A DNA stretch of 64,000 nt from JAGOEF01 sp964511665 (GCA_964511665.1 CAZEHA010000005.1:35170-99169); one strand, 5' to 3'; shown: positions 1 to 8,964, counted from the stretch's first letter. Numbers and translations: made by a program. The notes: generated from the letters alone by a model not told the origin.

Positions 1-285
1 GGTGCCACTACTGGGCTCGGTAACCTGACTCAGTATTTTTAGCAAGGTACTTTTCCCGGCACCGTTTTTTCCTATTATGCCAATCGTTTCTCCTTTTTGT
101 ATCGAGAAACTGATGTTCGAAAGGGCATAAAACTCCCTTGTGGGCGATTGTAATTTCCCCTCGGTTTTTCTTATTAATTGTTTCAGGCGTTCACCAATGC
201 TTATTGCTGATTGCTGTTCGCTCAACGAGTATTTTTTATACAGATTTTCAACTTCAATGGCAATATTGGTATCTGACTTTTGCAT
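1..285 (-). CDS. ABC transporter ATP-binding protein, polysaccharide-export type (5' part only)
   Basis: The first 95 codons are visible and the gene runs off the left edge. The ATG at 285 opens a frame without stops. A Walker A motif GKNGAGKST lies at residues 72-80, preceded by the usual 'L..ISF.I..GE..GIIG' run. A roughly 25-residue insertion between the first strand and the Walker region (about residues 24-50, with GERLKQLIRK) is typical of Wzt/TagH-type ATPases that export O-antigen or teichoic polymers; this subfamily call is from family knowledge. It is the last visible gene of a leftward run, 61 bp after a radical SAM gene, so it is probably co-transcribed with the four radical SAM genes. 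Substrate and permease cannot be seen. The ATPase call is secure, the subfamily less so. Confidence 0.85.
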   Translation of the reverse strand, partial: MQKSDTNIAIEVENLYKKYSLSEQQSAISIGERLKQLIRKTEGKLQSPTREFYALSNISFSIQKGETIGIIGKNGAGKSTLLKILSQVTEPSSGT

Positions 286-346
286 CAACTTAGCTCGCTG
301 TTATTAATTCTCCAAAATAATCAAATATTACAATATGAAATAAGTT

Positions 347-1690
347 TTAGGCGAGTTTTAGTTTTATTTTCTCGAAACAACGGTTTATAATGCGCAGTAG
401 CCAAACCTTGTTCACCTCAGAACGATGGTTGCACATGTAGAAATTGGCATATAGGGCGGCACTCAGGCTCCTTGTTCCAAATATGGAGTGTATAAATCGG
501 GCAGCAAGAAATGCAGGGCGACTGATTTGCTTGCGGATATCGGCAATGGTTTTATCGATATCTTCAATTGTATTGTTTTTGCAATGAATGGTGTAAAAGT
601 TATATCTGTCCCAGTCGTTTGGAAAATTTGTGTACCGTAAATTACCGGCTTCGCGGTGTCTGTCGAAGAGTGCTGAGCCCGGCAACGGAGTGAGCAGTGT
701 GATGAGAAACGAGTCGATATCCGAATTCAACATATATTTTTTTCGTTTTTCGAGGCTTAGTGTTGTATCGTTTTCGAGGCCGAACATAAAAACCCCACAA
801 AGAGCGATGCGTTGTTTGTGGATATTTTTCACAATTGTTTTGTATTGTGCGCAATGCTTGGCATTTTGCACCTTATTCATGGCCATCAACGATTCTTTCT
901 CTTCCGATTCAAAACCTATGATAAGCAGGCGACAACCGCTTTTTCGGGCATAATATAAAAACTCCTCATCCATTCCCGCATTTACCGATACCATGCCTAT
1001 CCAATGTTTGTTCGTTTTAGCCTCTATCAACTTTTTGAACAACTCTATGACATGCTCACGGTTCCACGGTGTAAAACCATACATATTTTCGTCGCTAAAA
1101 AAAATAGTTTTTTGCTCTATGTTTTTTATTTCTTCAACCAGTAAATCAACAGGCCTGAAATGGTGTCGGCTTTTGTGTAATTTAACAATGCAGCAAAAGT
1201 CGCAAGCCAGCGGGCAGCCTCTCGACATTTGCACCGATGCGGTTTTGTATTGGTGACGATAGTATTTTCGCTGTAGTGTGTAGTCTAATGCTGAACTACC
1301 GTAGTACAGTTTTTTCAATTGGTGGTTTTCGAAATCATCGAGCAAGTCGGTCCATATACTTTCTGCCTCACCCACCACTACACAGTCGGCATATTTAACC
1401 GATTCATCGGGAAACAAACTGGCATGTATGCCTCCCAACACTGTGGTAATACCCCGTTGTTTTAGAATGCCCAAAATGTTGTAGGCAGCGTTAACAGTAA
1501 GTATTCGAGCAGTTACTGCAGCCAAATCGGCATCAATATCGTCCAAACTATCAATTCGTAAGTCAACTATGCTTATATCCCACTTTTCAACAGGTGTTAG
1601 CGAAGCCATAATCCCCAATTCAATGGGTTCGTAAAAGTTTTTTACATGCAGTTCATAATCGGGATTAATTAACACCAGTTTTTTCTTCAT
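347..1690 (-). CDS. Radical SAM protein with N-terminal B12-binding-like domain
   Basis: This is a 447-aa protein. Residues 1-120 form a Rossmann-like domain of the kind found in B12-binding radical SAM enzymes, with LGGIHAS at 85-91 and GEAE at 107-110. The radical SAM cluster motif is CPLACDFC, Cys159/163/166. The canonical cobalamin DxHxxG motif is not visible, which is common in this class. Residues 230-350 contain GFESE and the late-barrel segments expected of the Elp3/MiaB fold. Family members catalyse methylations, ring contractions or other radical C-H chemistry; the substrate here is unknown. It lies 14 bp downstream of the preceding radical SAM gene and 61 bp upstream of an exporter ATPase, which suggests modification of an exported glycan or metabolite (inference). 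Confidence 0.88.
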   Translation of the reverse strand: MKKKLVLINPDYELHVKNFYEPIELGIMASLTPVEKWDISIVDLRIDSLDDIDADLAAVTARILTVNAAYNILGILKQRGITTVLGGIHASLFPDESVKYADCVVVGEAESIWTDLLDDFENHQLKKLYYGSSALDYTLQRKYYRHQYKTASVQMSRGCPLACDFCCIVKLHKSRHHFRPVDLLVEEIKNIEQKTIFFSDENMYGFTPWNREHVIELFKKLIEAKTNKHWIGMVSVNAGMDEEFLYYARKSGCRLLIIGFESEEKESLMAMNKVQNAKHCAQYKTIVKNIHKQRIALCGVFMFGLENDTTLSLEKRKKYMLNSDIDSFLITLLTPLPGSALFDRHREAGNLRYTNFPNDWDRYNFYTIHCKNNTIEDIDKTIADIRKQISRPAFLAARFIHSIFGTRSLSAALYANFYMCNHRSEVNKVWLLRIINRCFEKIKLKLA

Positions 1691-1704
1691 GCCTTGTTGC
1701 CGTG

Positions 1705-2979
1705 CTATTTTTTCTTGTTAAGTTTTTGTTTTGGAGGTTTATAAAAAGCATCTATTTTTTGTTTGCTGAAAAGCTTTTCCATCATATCAATACGCTGTTG
1801 GGTAACTTCGGGAGCTACTTTAGGGCTTAGTTTGGCAGCAGGCAGATAGTCAAATTCATAGTAATACGTTATGCGTGCATTGTCGAATTTAATTTTTTTA
1901 GCAAACTTGATGGTTTGCATAAAGTCTTCGTCGGTTTCGGTAGGGAAACCTGCAAAAAATAACGCATCCATGCGTAATGCAGGGTTGGCTTTTCGGAACA
2001 TTTGCAATGTTTCGGCCACTTCGGCTGCTTTATAATGGCGGTTCATTAGCCGAATTATCTTGTCGCTGCCACTTTCCATGGCAATGGTAATATCCCAAAT
2101 TTTCTTCGATTTGATATAGGGTAATAAAAAATCTCTGTTTTTTACAAGCCAGGCCGGGTTCATACCATGAAGCGACCATTTCACATTGTGTTTTTCATCG
2201 ATTGCCGACAATTTTTCGATAAGCTCGTTCAACGAAGTCTTCAGGTCGATGCCGTAGGAGCTGATGTCGTCGGCAAGAAAATGAAATATTCTGTAGCCCT
2301 TCTCCAATAGTCCGGTATATTCCAACATCAGTTTTTCGGGCGATTTGCTCCTGACTTTACCAACAGCACGCCTGATATTGCAATATGAACAGTTGTTGGC
2401 ACACCCGGTGCCGGTTATAATGAAACACTTATCGGAATAGTTGTATCCGGCATTTGCAACAATAAGTGCTTTGTAGTCTCTTAGCCGGCGCATGCGGCGG
2501 TAGAATGATTCTGTAAGGCCGAAGTGACGCAACAATTCGCCACACGAGTAGTAGTCGTGCTTGGTGTAGAAAATGGTTTCGTCCATTTCGGCAAAGTTGT
2601 AACTATGTGCTTCGGGTGTTTCATCGAACTTAATCCTGAAATCGGGAAAGAATTTGTCAATCTCTGCAATGTTTTTTGTGGCAATTGCCGGACCATCGTA
2701 TATTTCTCGAAGTTCATCGAGATTGGCTCCGGGCATACATCCGGCTACTATCAACCGGGCTTTGTGCTGTTCTAATTCCTGAATTGTTTTTTTTGAATTT
2801 ACCACATCCTGAGGCGATACAGAGCAAGTAACATATACTATGTAGTCAACATTATCGATGGTGTCGGATACATGCACATTGTTTATTGAGAAGTAGTTTC
2901 TGATTTTTGATGCATCGAGGCTTCGCAAGGGGCATTGCGAAGGTGGGTCAATCACAAAAACACGTTTGTTGTTGTTCAT
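1705..2979 (-). CDS. MiaB/MtaB-like radical SAM protein without an evident TRAM domain
   Basis: This 424-aa protein resembles methylthiotransferases. The N-terminal UPF0004-like region keeps three Cys in the expected places (Cys16; Cys52 in VTCSV; Cys81 in AGCMPG), which in MiaB/RimO bind the auxiliary 4Fe-4S cluster. The radical SAM motif is CANNCSYC (Cys193/197/200). The barrel then continues to about residue 385, but the protein ends in a Lys-rich tail with no recognisable C-terminal TRAM domain, which tRNA-modifying members use to bind substrate. It is embedded in a run of four radical SAM genes with gaps of 21 and 14 bp. A housekeeping tRNA role is therefore less likely than sulfur insertion or another reaction on a small-molecule or polymer substrate (inference). 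Confidence 0.85.
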   Translation of the reverse strand: MNNNKRVFVIDPPSQCPLRSLDASKIRNYFSINNVHVSDTIDNVDYIVYVTCSVSPQDVVNSKKTIQELEQHKARLIVAGCMPGANLDELREIYDGPAIATKNIAEIDKFFPDFRIKFDETPEAHSYNFAEMDETIFYTKHDYYSCGELLRHFGLTESFYRRMRRLRDYKALIVANAGYNYSDKCFIITGTGCANNCSYCNIRRAVGKVRSKSPEKLMLEYTGLLEKGYRIFHFLADDISSYGIDLKTSLNELIEKLSAIDEKHNVKWSLHGMNPAWLVKNRDFLLPYIKSKKIWDITIAMESGSDKIIRLMNRHYKAAEVAETLQMFRKANPALRMDALFFAGFPTETDEDFMQTIKFAKKIKFDNARITYYYEFDYLPAAKLSPKVAPEVTQQRIDMMEKLFSKQKIDAFYKPPKQKLNKKK

Positions 2980-3000
2980 TTTTGTTTTTAAAGCAAAGTA

Positions 3001-4665
3001 CTAATTAATTGCAAATTTACTTTTTAAAAATGAAACTACGGAATGGAGTTGAATTGATCTTTGTGTTTGTAACAAATAATTATTCCGAATGCCTGACAAA
3101 AACTCCTGATGTGCTTTTAGTAGGGCCCCGTTCATCTCATCTGCAGCATCAGTGTGGGTTTCGTTACATGAATCTATAATTTTCGTTGCATAGTATTCAA
3201 CTATATTTGCCCTCTCTTTTTTGTAATAGCCATATTTTTTGCTTAAATCATTGTTCACCTGATAATAATAGTTTGAAAAAGAGATTGTTCCTTTACCGCA
3301 TCCTATGGCATAATCAAATTTGTAACAGGTAAAATCAATCAACATTTGCTTATGACTATTAGAACACAAAGCAATCTTGATGTCTTCAATTGTTTTGTCG
3401 TTATATTTTATGAGAGGTGTTACATAGGGTTTGTCGTAACATAGAAGTTTTTCTTTTTCCAACTCCCTAAAAATCTTAGTACCGGGATATGCTGAAACTT
3501 CTCTTGATATGTTCCCGTAAATATGTAATTCATCAATGTCTTTTAAGAATTTTATGTTTTCTATTAATTTTTCTTTGTTTGAATATGGATTAAACATGAT
3601 AAAACCAATATGTAAACCAATATTACACTCGCTCAGTATTCTATAGGCCTCTATTCCGTCATTAACGCTTGATGATTTATTGTAAAACGCCAGATCTTCT
3701 TCAGAACCTGACTCAAAACCACAATATACCATTGTTAAGCCTGCCCTCTTCAGTTTTTTCCAAAACTCAATACCGGCTTTAACAATGGCTTTAGCCTGAC
3801 AAGCCAGTTTAATTTCGACAGTAATATTATTTGTCAAAATATAATCAGCAATCTTATTAGCTCTTTCGAGGGTAATGTTGTTTAAGCCCAGAAAGTCGCT
3901 GTCGGGGAAATATATCGATATTTCTTTGTTTTCGCTTTTTTGAATTATTTGAGAAATATCGTTGAATACCTTTTCGGCACTTTGAAATCTATATTTGCTG
4001 TTTCCGCTTAGTTTCATAAAATTCGGGGTACAGCAAAAAGAGCAATTTGAAACACATCCTCTCGAAGAGACCAGACAAATCTCATTAGTAAAAGCTAGTT
4101 GCGGTATCCCTAAATTGGGTAATGCGTCGAGGTTGGGAAAAAAGCTTGCTTTGTTTTCGATAATTTCTCCTTTTTGTCTGTATGTCAATCCCTCAATCGT
4201 TGCAAAATCTGTGTTTTTCAATTGCAAAAGAGTCAATAATAGTGTTGGGAACGAAACCTCTGCTTCCCCTTTAATAATATAGTCAACTTCTGCAATGTCG
4301 GTTAAAATATCAACCGCTGTAAGTGAAGCATGCACGCCTCCAAGAATAATTGTAGTTTGTGGTAATTTCGATTTTATTTTTTTTATCAAACCGATTGTTC
4401 TTTCCATCGAGAATTGAAATGGCGAAAACCCGACTATCGCGGGTTTGGATTTTAAAATCTTGTCTAGAATTTTATCATCATTCAAATTATCGAAGTCACC
4501 ATCCAATGCTTCAACGTCAATATCGTAATCTTTTTTTAAAATTTCTGTCAAGCATAAAATGCCTAAGTGCGGCAAAGGCATATAAAGCTTATTATTCTTC
4601 GAGAAGTATAAGGTACTCAGACTTATTAAGAAGACCTTACAGTTGTTGTGTCTTTTGGTATTCAT
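3001..4665 (-). CDS. B12-binding-domain radical SAM protein
   Basis: This 554-aa protein has an N-terminal B12-binding-like domain (about residues 10-145: MPLPHLGIL at 29-37, LGGVHAS at 108-114, GEAE at 133-136). A radical SAM domain follows with CVSNCSFC (Cys204/208/211), and GFESGSEEDL lies further along the barrel. A C-terminal extension of about 130 residues carries several Cys and Tyr and resembles no domain I can name. It shares the N-terminal architecture of the 347-1690 protein, but sequence and length differ, so the two are not a recent duplication. Codon use looks more AT-rich than in the housekeeping genes of the window, which would fit horizontal acquisition. The reaction is unknown. 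Confidence 0.88.
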   Translation of the reverse strand: MNTKRHNNCKVFLISLSTLYFSKNNKLYMPLPHLGILCLTEILKKDYDIDVEALDGDFDNLNDDKILDKILKSKPAIVGFSPFQFSMERTIGLIKKIKSKLPQTTIILGGVHASLTAVDILTDIAEVDYIIKGEAEVSFPTLLLTLLQLKNTDFATIEGLTYRQKGEIIENKASFFPNLDALPNLGIPQLAFTNEICLVSSRGCVSNCSFCCTPNFMKLSGNSKYRFQSAEKVFNDISQIIQKSENKEISIYFPDSDFLGLNNITLERANKIADYILTNNITVEIKLACQAKAIVKAGIEFWKKLKRAGLTMVYCGFESGSEEDLAFYNKSSSVNDGIEAYRILSECNIGLHIGFIMFNPYSNKEKLIENIKFLKDIDELHIYGNISREVSAYPGTKIFRELEKEKLLCYDKPYVTPLIKYNDKTIEDIKIALCSNSHKQMLIDFTCYKFDYAIGCGKGTISFSNYYYQVNNDLSKKYGYYKKERANIVEYYATKIIDSCNETHTDAADEMNGALLKAHQEFLSGIRNNYLLQTQRSIQLHSVVSFLKSKFAIN

Positions 4666-4728
4666 TATTGGGCGTTAGATTGTTCAATTTGCGAACAATA
4701 TGCCAAATATACGTATTTTATTCTACTT

Positions 4729-5634
4729 CTAACGCAAGAATGCTCCAATTTTATCAAGAATAGAAGTTCTTATCTTGCCCAAATAGCAATCGTACCATTC
4801 TTCGGAGCCCGACATGCATTTGGTGTTTTTTGTGTTGGGAACAAATGTGCCTTCGAATAGATTACCAAAACTTTTCTTCATCGAAAAACATTGAATTACA
4901 TTGCCGAAATTATCCATTGTAAAGTATCGGTGTCCTGCTTCGCAAACAATGCCTTTTCCCGTTGTTTGTGGCCATGGAAAACTAACCTCGCTTTTTTTTA
5001 GATTTGCCAATCGGGCAATTATTTCTATTTGTTCGTCGGAATATTCATAAGGGTAATGTTTGCCCTCGAACTCGCCTCGATAGGGTATCGGCATTATTTT
5101 ATCTACACCGTGTTTGTGTAAATATTCAAAGTCCTTTTCGATGCGGCCGAACAGTAGGGGATAGGTAACGTAATTCCCGATTATGTTATAGCCATGTTTT
5201 TTTAGGAAGTGGTATTTTTCAATGTATTTCGAGAAATCAGCATCCACTTTTTCTCTTTCGAGTACATGAAAAGAGGCGCTAAGAAGCATTACCCTGTCGG
5301 GAGGCACATAGTCGGGAAATTTGTAAACATTGTCGGAGCACAAATTTGTAGAAATCTGAATATGATGTTTTTTTGTAAGCTCGTGCATTAAGGGTAAGAA
5401 TTCGGGCATTAAGAATGGTTCTCCACCCAGAAAAAATATCAGCCAACTTTTACCGGTTTTATCAAAGCTTTCGGCAATATGCGCAGGACTGTATGTTTTT
5501 GTAATAAAATTGTCGGATATTTCTTTTGCATTGTAACAGTATATACAATTGAAGTTGCAGTGGCTCGAAATAGTCCACAGCATTTTATATTTGTATTTCT
5601 TCGAAACATTAATGTAAAAATCTCTGCTTTGCAT
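4729..5634 (-). CDS. Radical SAM protein with Cys-rich C-terminus (SPASM/twitch-like)
   Basis: This 301-aa protein begins at an ATG preceded by a short A/G-rich stretch. The radical SAM motif is CNFNCIYC (Cys26/30/33), followed by the SAM-binding GGEP at residues 70-73. The barrel is of the MoaA/anSME type, with no B12 domain. The C-terminal region carries four or five more Cys (in IVCEAGHRYF, VIQCFSM, TKCMSG and YDCYLG) with the 'G.V..C' spacing of a twitch/SPASM domain that holds one auxiliary 4Fe-4S cluster. It is the first gene of the leftward operon. No precursor peptide gene is evident nearby, so a RiPP assignment is not supported. Confidence 0.87.
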   Translation of the reverse strand: MQSRDFYINVSKKYKYKMLWTISSHCNFNCIYCYNAKEISDNFITKTYSPAHIAESFDKTGKSWLIFFLGGEPFLMPEFLPLMHELTKKHHIQISTNLCSDNVYKFPDYVPPDRVMLLSASFHVLEREKVDADFSKYIEKYHFLKKHGYNIIGNYVTYPLLFGRIEKDFEYLHKHGVDKIMPIPYRGEFEGKHYPYEYSDEQIEIIARLANLKKSEVSFPWPQTTGKGIVCEAGHRYFTMDNFGNVIQCFSMKKSFGNLFEGTFVPNTKNTKCMSGSEEWYDCYLGKIRTSILDKIGAFLR

Positions 5635-5717
5635 TCTTCAGGCTCTTTAGCTGTTTCCTCCAATCTTTCTTCAATAATATACAGGCGCAATGACCTGTGC
5701 TGTAAAAACTAAACAAA

Positions 5718-5725
5718 CAAAAATA
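5718..5725 (-). promoter_or_regulatory. Candidate -7 promoter element for the radical SAM operon
   Basis: On the minus strand this reads TATTTTTG, an exact match to the Bacteroidota -7 consensus TAnnTTTG, about 85 bp upstream of the first radical SAM gene. No good -33 TTTG is visible at the right distance, so the call is tentative. Confidence 0.3.
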
Positions 5726-5885
5726 GCAAAAAATATGGCACGTATTCATTATTATATTTTAATGTCTGCTCGCTTAGCATTGGCGCGGGCCTTGTGCTTC
5801 TAACAGTAATTTTGTGGAAATTAAACGCAATGAACTGATATTAAAATTACAAAATTTTCAAAAAAAATATTCTTACTTTTACCCA

Positions 5886-8291
5886 ATGAACGCAACCAAT
5901 AATAGGCAAGCCGCTAAAACATTTCGCCCTGTAAACAATAGTGTGTTACTGCTTGTTCTGCTTGTTATCACTACCCTGGTATATTCTGGGGTAAGGGGTT
6001 ACGATTTTGTGAACTGGGACGATGACGACAACATTCGGTCGAACCCGCGTTACACCGAAATGACGCAAGAAAACATTGCACATCATTTTTATCACGACAG
6101 ATACAAGGCATTGGCAATATGGTCGTATATGGCCGAATACCAGTTGTTTGGCCGAAGTGCAAAGGCGCATCATACCACTAATTTGTGTTTGCACCTGCTC
6201 AACGTATTGTTGGTTTATGTACTCATGGTAATGATGTTGCCCCAAAAGCGACGTGTGGCATTGATTGTGGCATCTTTTTTTGCCCTGCATCCGGTTTTTG
6301 TTGAGGCAGTTGCGTGGATTACAGGGCGAAAAGACCTGCTGTTTGTTTGTTTTGCCCTTATTGCCATGATGTCTTATAAGAAATATCTTCAATCGCCGGC
6401 AACTGTTGGCAAATGGCTTTGGTTTGCATTAACTTGCGCTGCGGTGTATATTTCGAGTCTGGCAAAAATTCAGGCTTTTGCAATTCCTGTTGTGTTGTTC
6501 CTTTTCGACTGGTTTACACGTCGCAAGGCAGGCTTTATTTCCATTCTCGAAAAACTTGCAATGATATTTCTGATATTTGGCATGTGGCTCATTGTTGCGA
6601 TATTGATTGCGGCTATTTTACTCTATTCTCAAAAGCAATATCTAAAGCAAATAGTGACATCAAAACCGTTTCCGATACTTATTCTGGTGCTGTTTTGGGC
6701 AGCTGTTCACACGGCGGTTGCCCTTCCTGGTGTTTTCAGTGTTTTTGCAAATGTGCAAAGTGTTAAGATACTGGTTGCTGCCACTGCTGTGTTGTGTTCA
6801 TTAATACTTGTTTTGGTTATTGTAAATAGTAAAACAAGAATGAGATTGCAAACGGTTTCTTTAACAACACGCATGGTTTCTTTTGTTGTAGTTATTGCTT
6901 TTAGCTTATGGGTTATTATAGAAAACAACTATGCTAATTTGTCGGGTCATTTGGCATACAACTTAAATCCTGAAAGATTTTGGTTACTGTTCAAGGGGCT
7001 TTGGTCGGTTGATTCAGGCCATGAAACATTCTTTTCTATAGGCGAAAGATTTCTGTTGCTGGGTTCGGCTGCAATGTTTTACTTGCAGCGCTATTTTCTT
7101 ATTAAAGGGGTGGACCCTATGATTCCCTATCCAACACGCGATGCTGCCGGTAATTTGCCTGCCTATATGCTTAGCGATTTAATTGTTGTTCTTGTACTTG
7201 TTGCAATAGCTGCTTTTATTTTGTTTCGCTATTATCGCACTAATCGTTTGGTGTGGTTTGGAGTTATGTTTTTCATTATCAATATATCTCTGGTGTTGCA
7301 CATTATCCCTATCGAAGGGCGCATTCTGGCAGGCGATCGCTATACCTATCTGGCCTATATAGGCTTGTTTCTCTTGGTAGGTCTGGCTGCTGATTATTTT
7401 ATCGAAAAAAATAGAAAAGCCATTGTGCTTGGCGTTCTTGGGCTTTGTATTCTTGCTATGGGATTTACAAGCTATCGCGATAAAGAAATCTGGAGAAACT
7501 CGATAAGTCTTTGGCAACATGCATTATCGGCCAATCCAACAAATCATTATGCCATGTACAGTTTGGGGCTGGCATATTTTGCCGAAAAATCAGACCCGGC
7601 TTCAGCCCGGCAATTGCTCGACAGGGCTATTGAACAGAAGAAAGACTTTATGTATTACAATAATCGCGGCAGGGTGCGTTATGCTATGGGCGATTTACGG
7701 GGCGCGCTGGGCGATTTTGATAATGCGCTGGCTATCGACACCAATTCATATGCTGCTTATAACAACAGGGGCGCAACACGATTGCAATTTTGCGATTTCA
7801 AGGGCGCACTGCTCGACTATCAAAAAGCATTGGCGATATTGCCCAACTATACCGATGCCTTAACCAATAAGGCTAAGGTACTAAACCTGATGTATTTCGA
7901 CAGCATCGTAATGCAGCAAGCACAAGTTCACGATAGCGATATAGCCAATCTGATAAGTCATGTGTTGGAAGTGTCAGAAAAAATGCTGGCTACTCAGCAG
8001 CAAGACCGTGCTATCGATTATTTGAATAGAGGTATTGCCTTGGTGCCCAACAATGCTGAGATGTACGAAAAACTTGCAGTGATATACCATTTGAATATGG
8101 ACTATGCCACTGCTCTTCAAATTTACAGTACGGGTCTCGATGCCATTCACGATAATGCTGCTTTGTTGCTTGGCAGGGGCATATTGTTTGTACAAACCGG
8201 CGACACCATTGCAGCCTGCCGCGATTTAAGCATTTCGGCTGCGCAGGGCGACTCCGATGCCCAACAATTACTGCTACAGTTTTGCAAATAG
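5886..8291 (+). CDS. Multi-pass membrane protein with C-terminal TPR repeats (GT-C/TMTC-like)
   Basis: This 801-aa protein has an N-terminal half of about 10-12 hydrophobic segments and a soluble C-terminus of TPR repeats over the last 250 residues (for example NNRGRVRYAMGDLRGALGDF and NNRGATRLQF). The loop after the first membrane segment has the acidic run FVNWDDDDNI. A later loop reads FALHPVFVEAVAWITGRKD, which matches the HP.HVE.VAW..GRKD signature of TMTC/PMT-like GT-C glycosyltransferases. It may therefore transfer a sugar from a lipid-linked donor to exported proteins or glycans (inference). I chose the ATG at 5886 over a GTG at 5814 because TACTTTTA at 5874-5881 resembles a -7 element and the extra 24 residues are low-complexity. 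It is divergent from the radical SAM operon. Confidence 0.8.
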   Translation: MNATNNRQAAKTFRPVNNSVLLLVLLVITTLVYSGVRGYDFVNWDDDDNIRSNPRYTEMTQENIAHHFYHDRYKALAIWSYMAEYQLFGRSAKAHHTTNLCLHLLNVLLVYVLMVMMLPQKRRVALIVASFFALHPVFVEAVAWITGRKDLLFVCFALIAMMSYKKYLQSPATVGKWLWFALTCAAVYISSLAKIQAFAIPVVLFLFDWFTRRKAGFISILEKLAMIFLIFGMWLIVAILIAAILLYSQKQYLKQIVTSKPFPILILVLFWAAVHTAVALPGVFSVFANVQSVKILVAATAVLCSLILVLVIVNSKTRMRLQTVSLTTRMVSFVVVIAFSLWVIIENNYANLSGHLAYNLNPERFWLLFKGLWSVDSGHETFFSIGERFLLLGSAAMFYLQRYFLIKGVDPMIPYPTRDAAGNLPAYMLSDLIVVLVLVAIAAFILFRYYRTNRLVWFGVMFFIINISLVLHIIPIEGRILAGDRYTYLAYIGLFLLVGLAADYFIEKNRKAIVLGVLGLCILAMGFTSYRDKEIWRNSISLWQHALSANPTNHYAMYSLGLAYFAEKSDPASARQLLDRAIEQKKDFMYYNNRGRVRYAMGDLRGALGDFDNALAIDTNSYAAYNNRGATRLQFCDFKGALLDYQKALAILPNYTDALTNKAKVLNLMYFDSIVMQQAQVHDSDIANLISHVLEVSEKMLATQQQDRAIDYLNRGIALVPNNAEMYEKLAVIYHLNMDYATALQIYSTGLDAIHDNAALLLGRGILFVQTGDTIAACRDLSISAAQGDSDAQQLLLQFCK

Positions 8292-8304
8292 ACTTGCTAT
8301 ACGC

Positions 8305-8964
8305 TTAGTATCTTATTTTCGATTCTTCTTCGCGAGTGCGTGTCTGAGATATAATATTTTCGAAAGCAGCATAAGTGGCACAAGCCGTAAACGGAATGGT
8401 GAATATCAGTCCCAAACCGCAAAACAGCGCTCCTGCAACATTAATCATACCCATTACTAACGCAAATCCGAAAACAGGCCAGAAATTTTTAGTGACGATT
8501 CTCCTGCTCCATTCCATTGCGTCCCAAAATCCATAGTTCATGAATATAATGAAAAATCCGGTGAAGGAATACGAAATAGCCAAATAGATTCCCGGTATGA
8601 TGAGCAACAACACACCGATGAGAATGAGAACTCCCGATACCAGTTGGGCCAGGATTAATTCGCCGGCAAATTTGAATCCGGCAAAAAAACGGTTAAAATC
8701 GGGTGTTTGATTCCGTACAATGTCGTTGGCAACAATATAAATACCGGCTACGAACACAGTTTGCAAAAGACTGCCTGCAAGGCTACCTACGTAGGGGATT
8801 ATACTCAGAACAATAATAATGCCGCCCACCAAAGCTCCAAATCCTATAAAAGAACCCATGTTTTTCTTAAAAATATCCATGCCCGAATTAAAATAATCGC
8901 CAAAGCGAAAATCGTAGCCGCTTGCAATAAGGCCGTTCAGCAATTCATCGTTTTTGTTTTTCAT
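8305..8964 (-). CDS. Integral membrane protein, DUF975/YciC-like
   Basis: This 219-aa protein has about five to six hydrophobic segments (roughly residues 38-58, 62-80, 108-130, 135-150, 165-185 and 185-205) and Gly-rich helices such as LIGVLLLIIPGIYLAISY. That PGIYLAI.YSF motif is common in small Bacteroidota membrane proteins of unknown function related to the glycerophosphodiesterase membrane domain. It overlaps the upstream UbiD-like gene by four bases (ATGA), so it is translationally coupled to it. It converges with the TPR protein, with only 13 bp between stops. No catalytic motif is visible. Confidence 0.75.
   Translation of the reverse strand: MKNKNDELLNGLIASGYDFRFGDYFNSGMDIFKKNMGSFIGFGALVGGIIIVLSIIPYVGSLAGSLLQTVFVAGIYIVANDIVRNQTPDFNRFFAGFKFAGELILAQLVSGVLILIGVLLLIIPGIYLAISYSFTGFFIIFMNYGFWDAMEWSRRIVTKNFWPVFGFALVMGMINVAGALFCGLGLIFTIPFTACATYAAFENIISQTRTREEESKIRY

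Noticed and set aside
630..953. Plus-strand frame of 107 codons inside the first radical SAM gene
   Set aside because: It lies entirely antisense to a gene with clear radical SAM motifs, has no recognisable domain and no start signal.
1705..2979. Annotation as housekeeping MiaB or RimO
   Set aside because: No TRAM domain is visible and the genomic setting is a biosynthetic-type radical SAM cluster.
5814..5885. GTG start that would extend the TPR membrane protein by 24 residues
   Set aside because: The extra residues look random and a -7-like element lies inside them.
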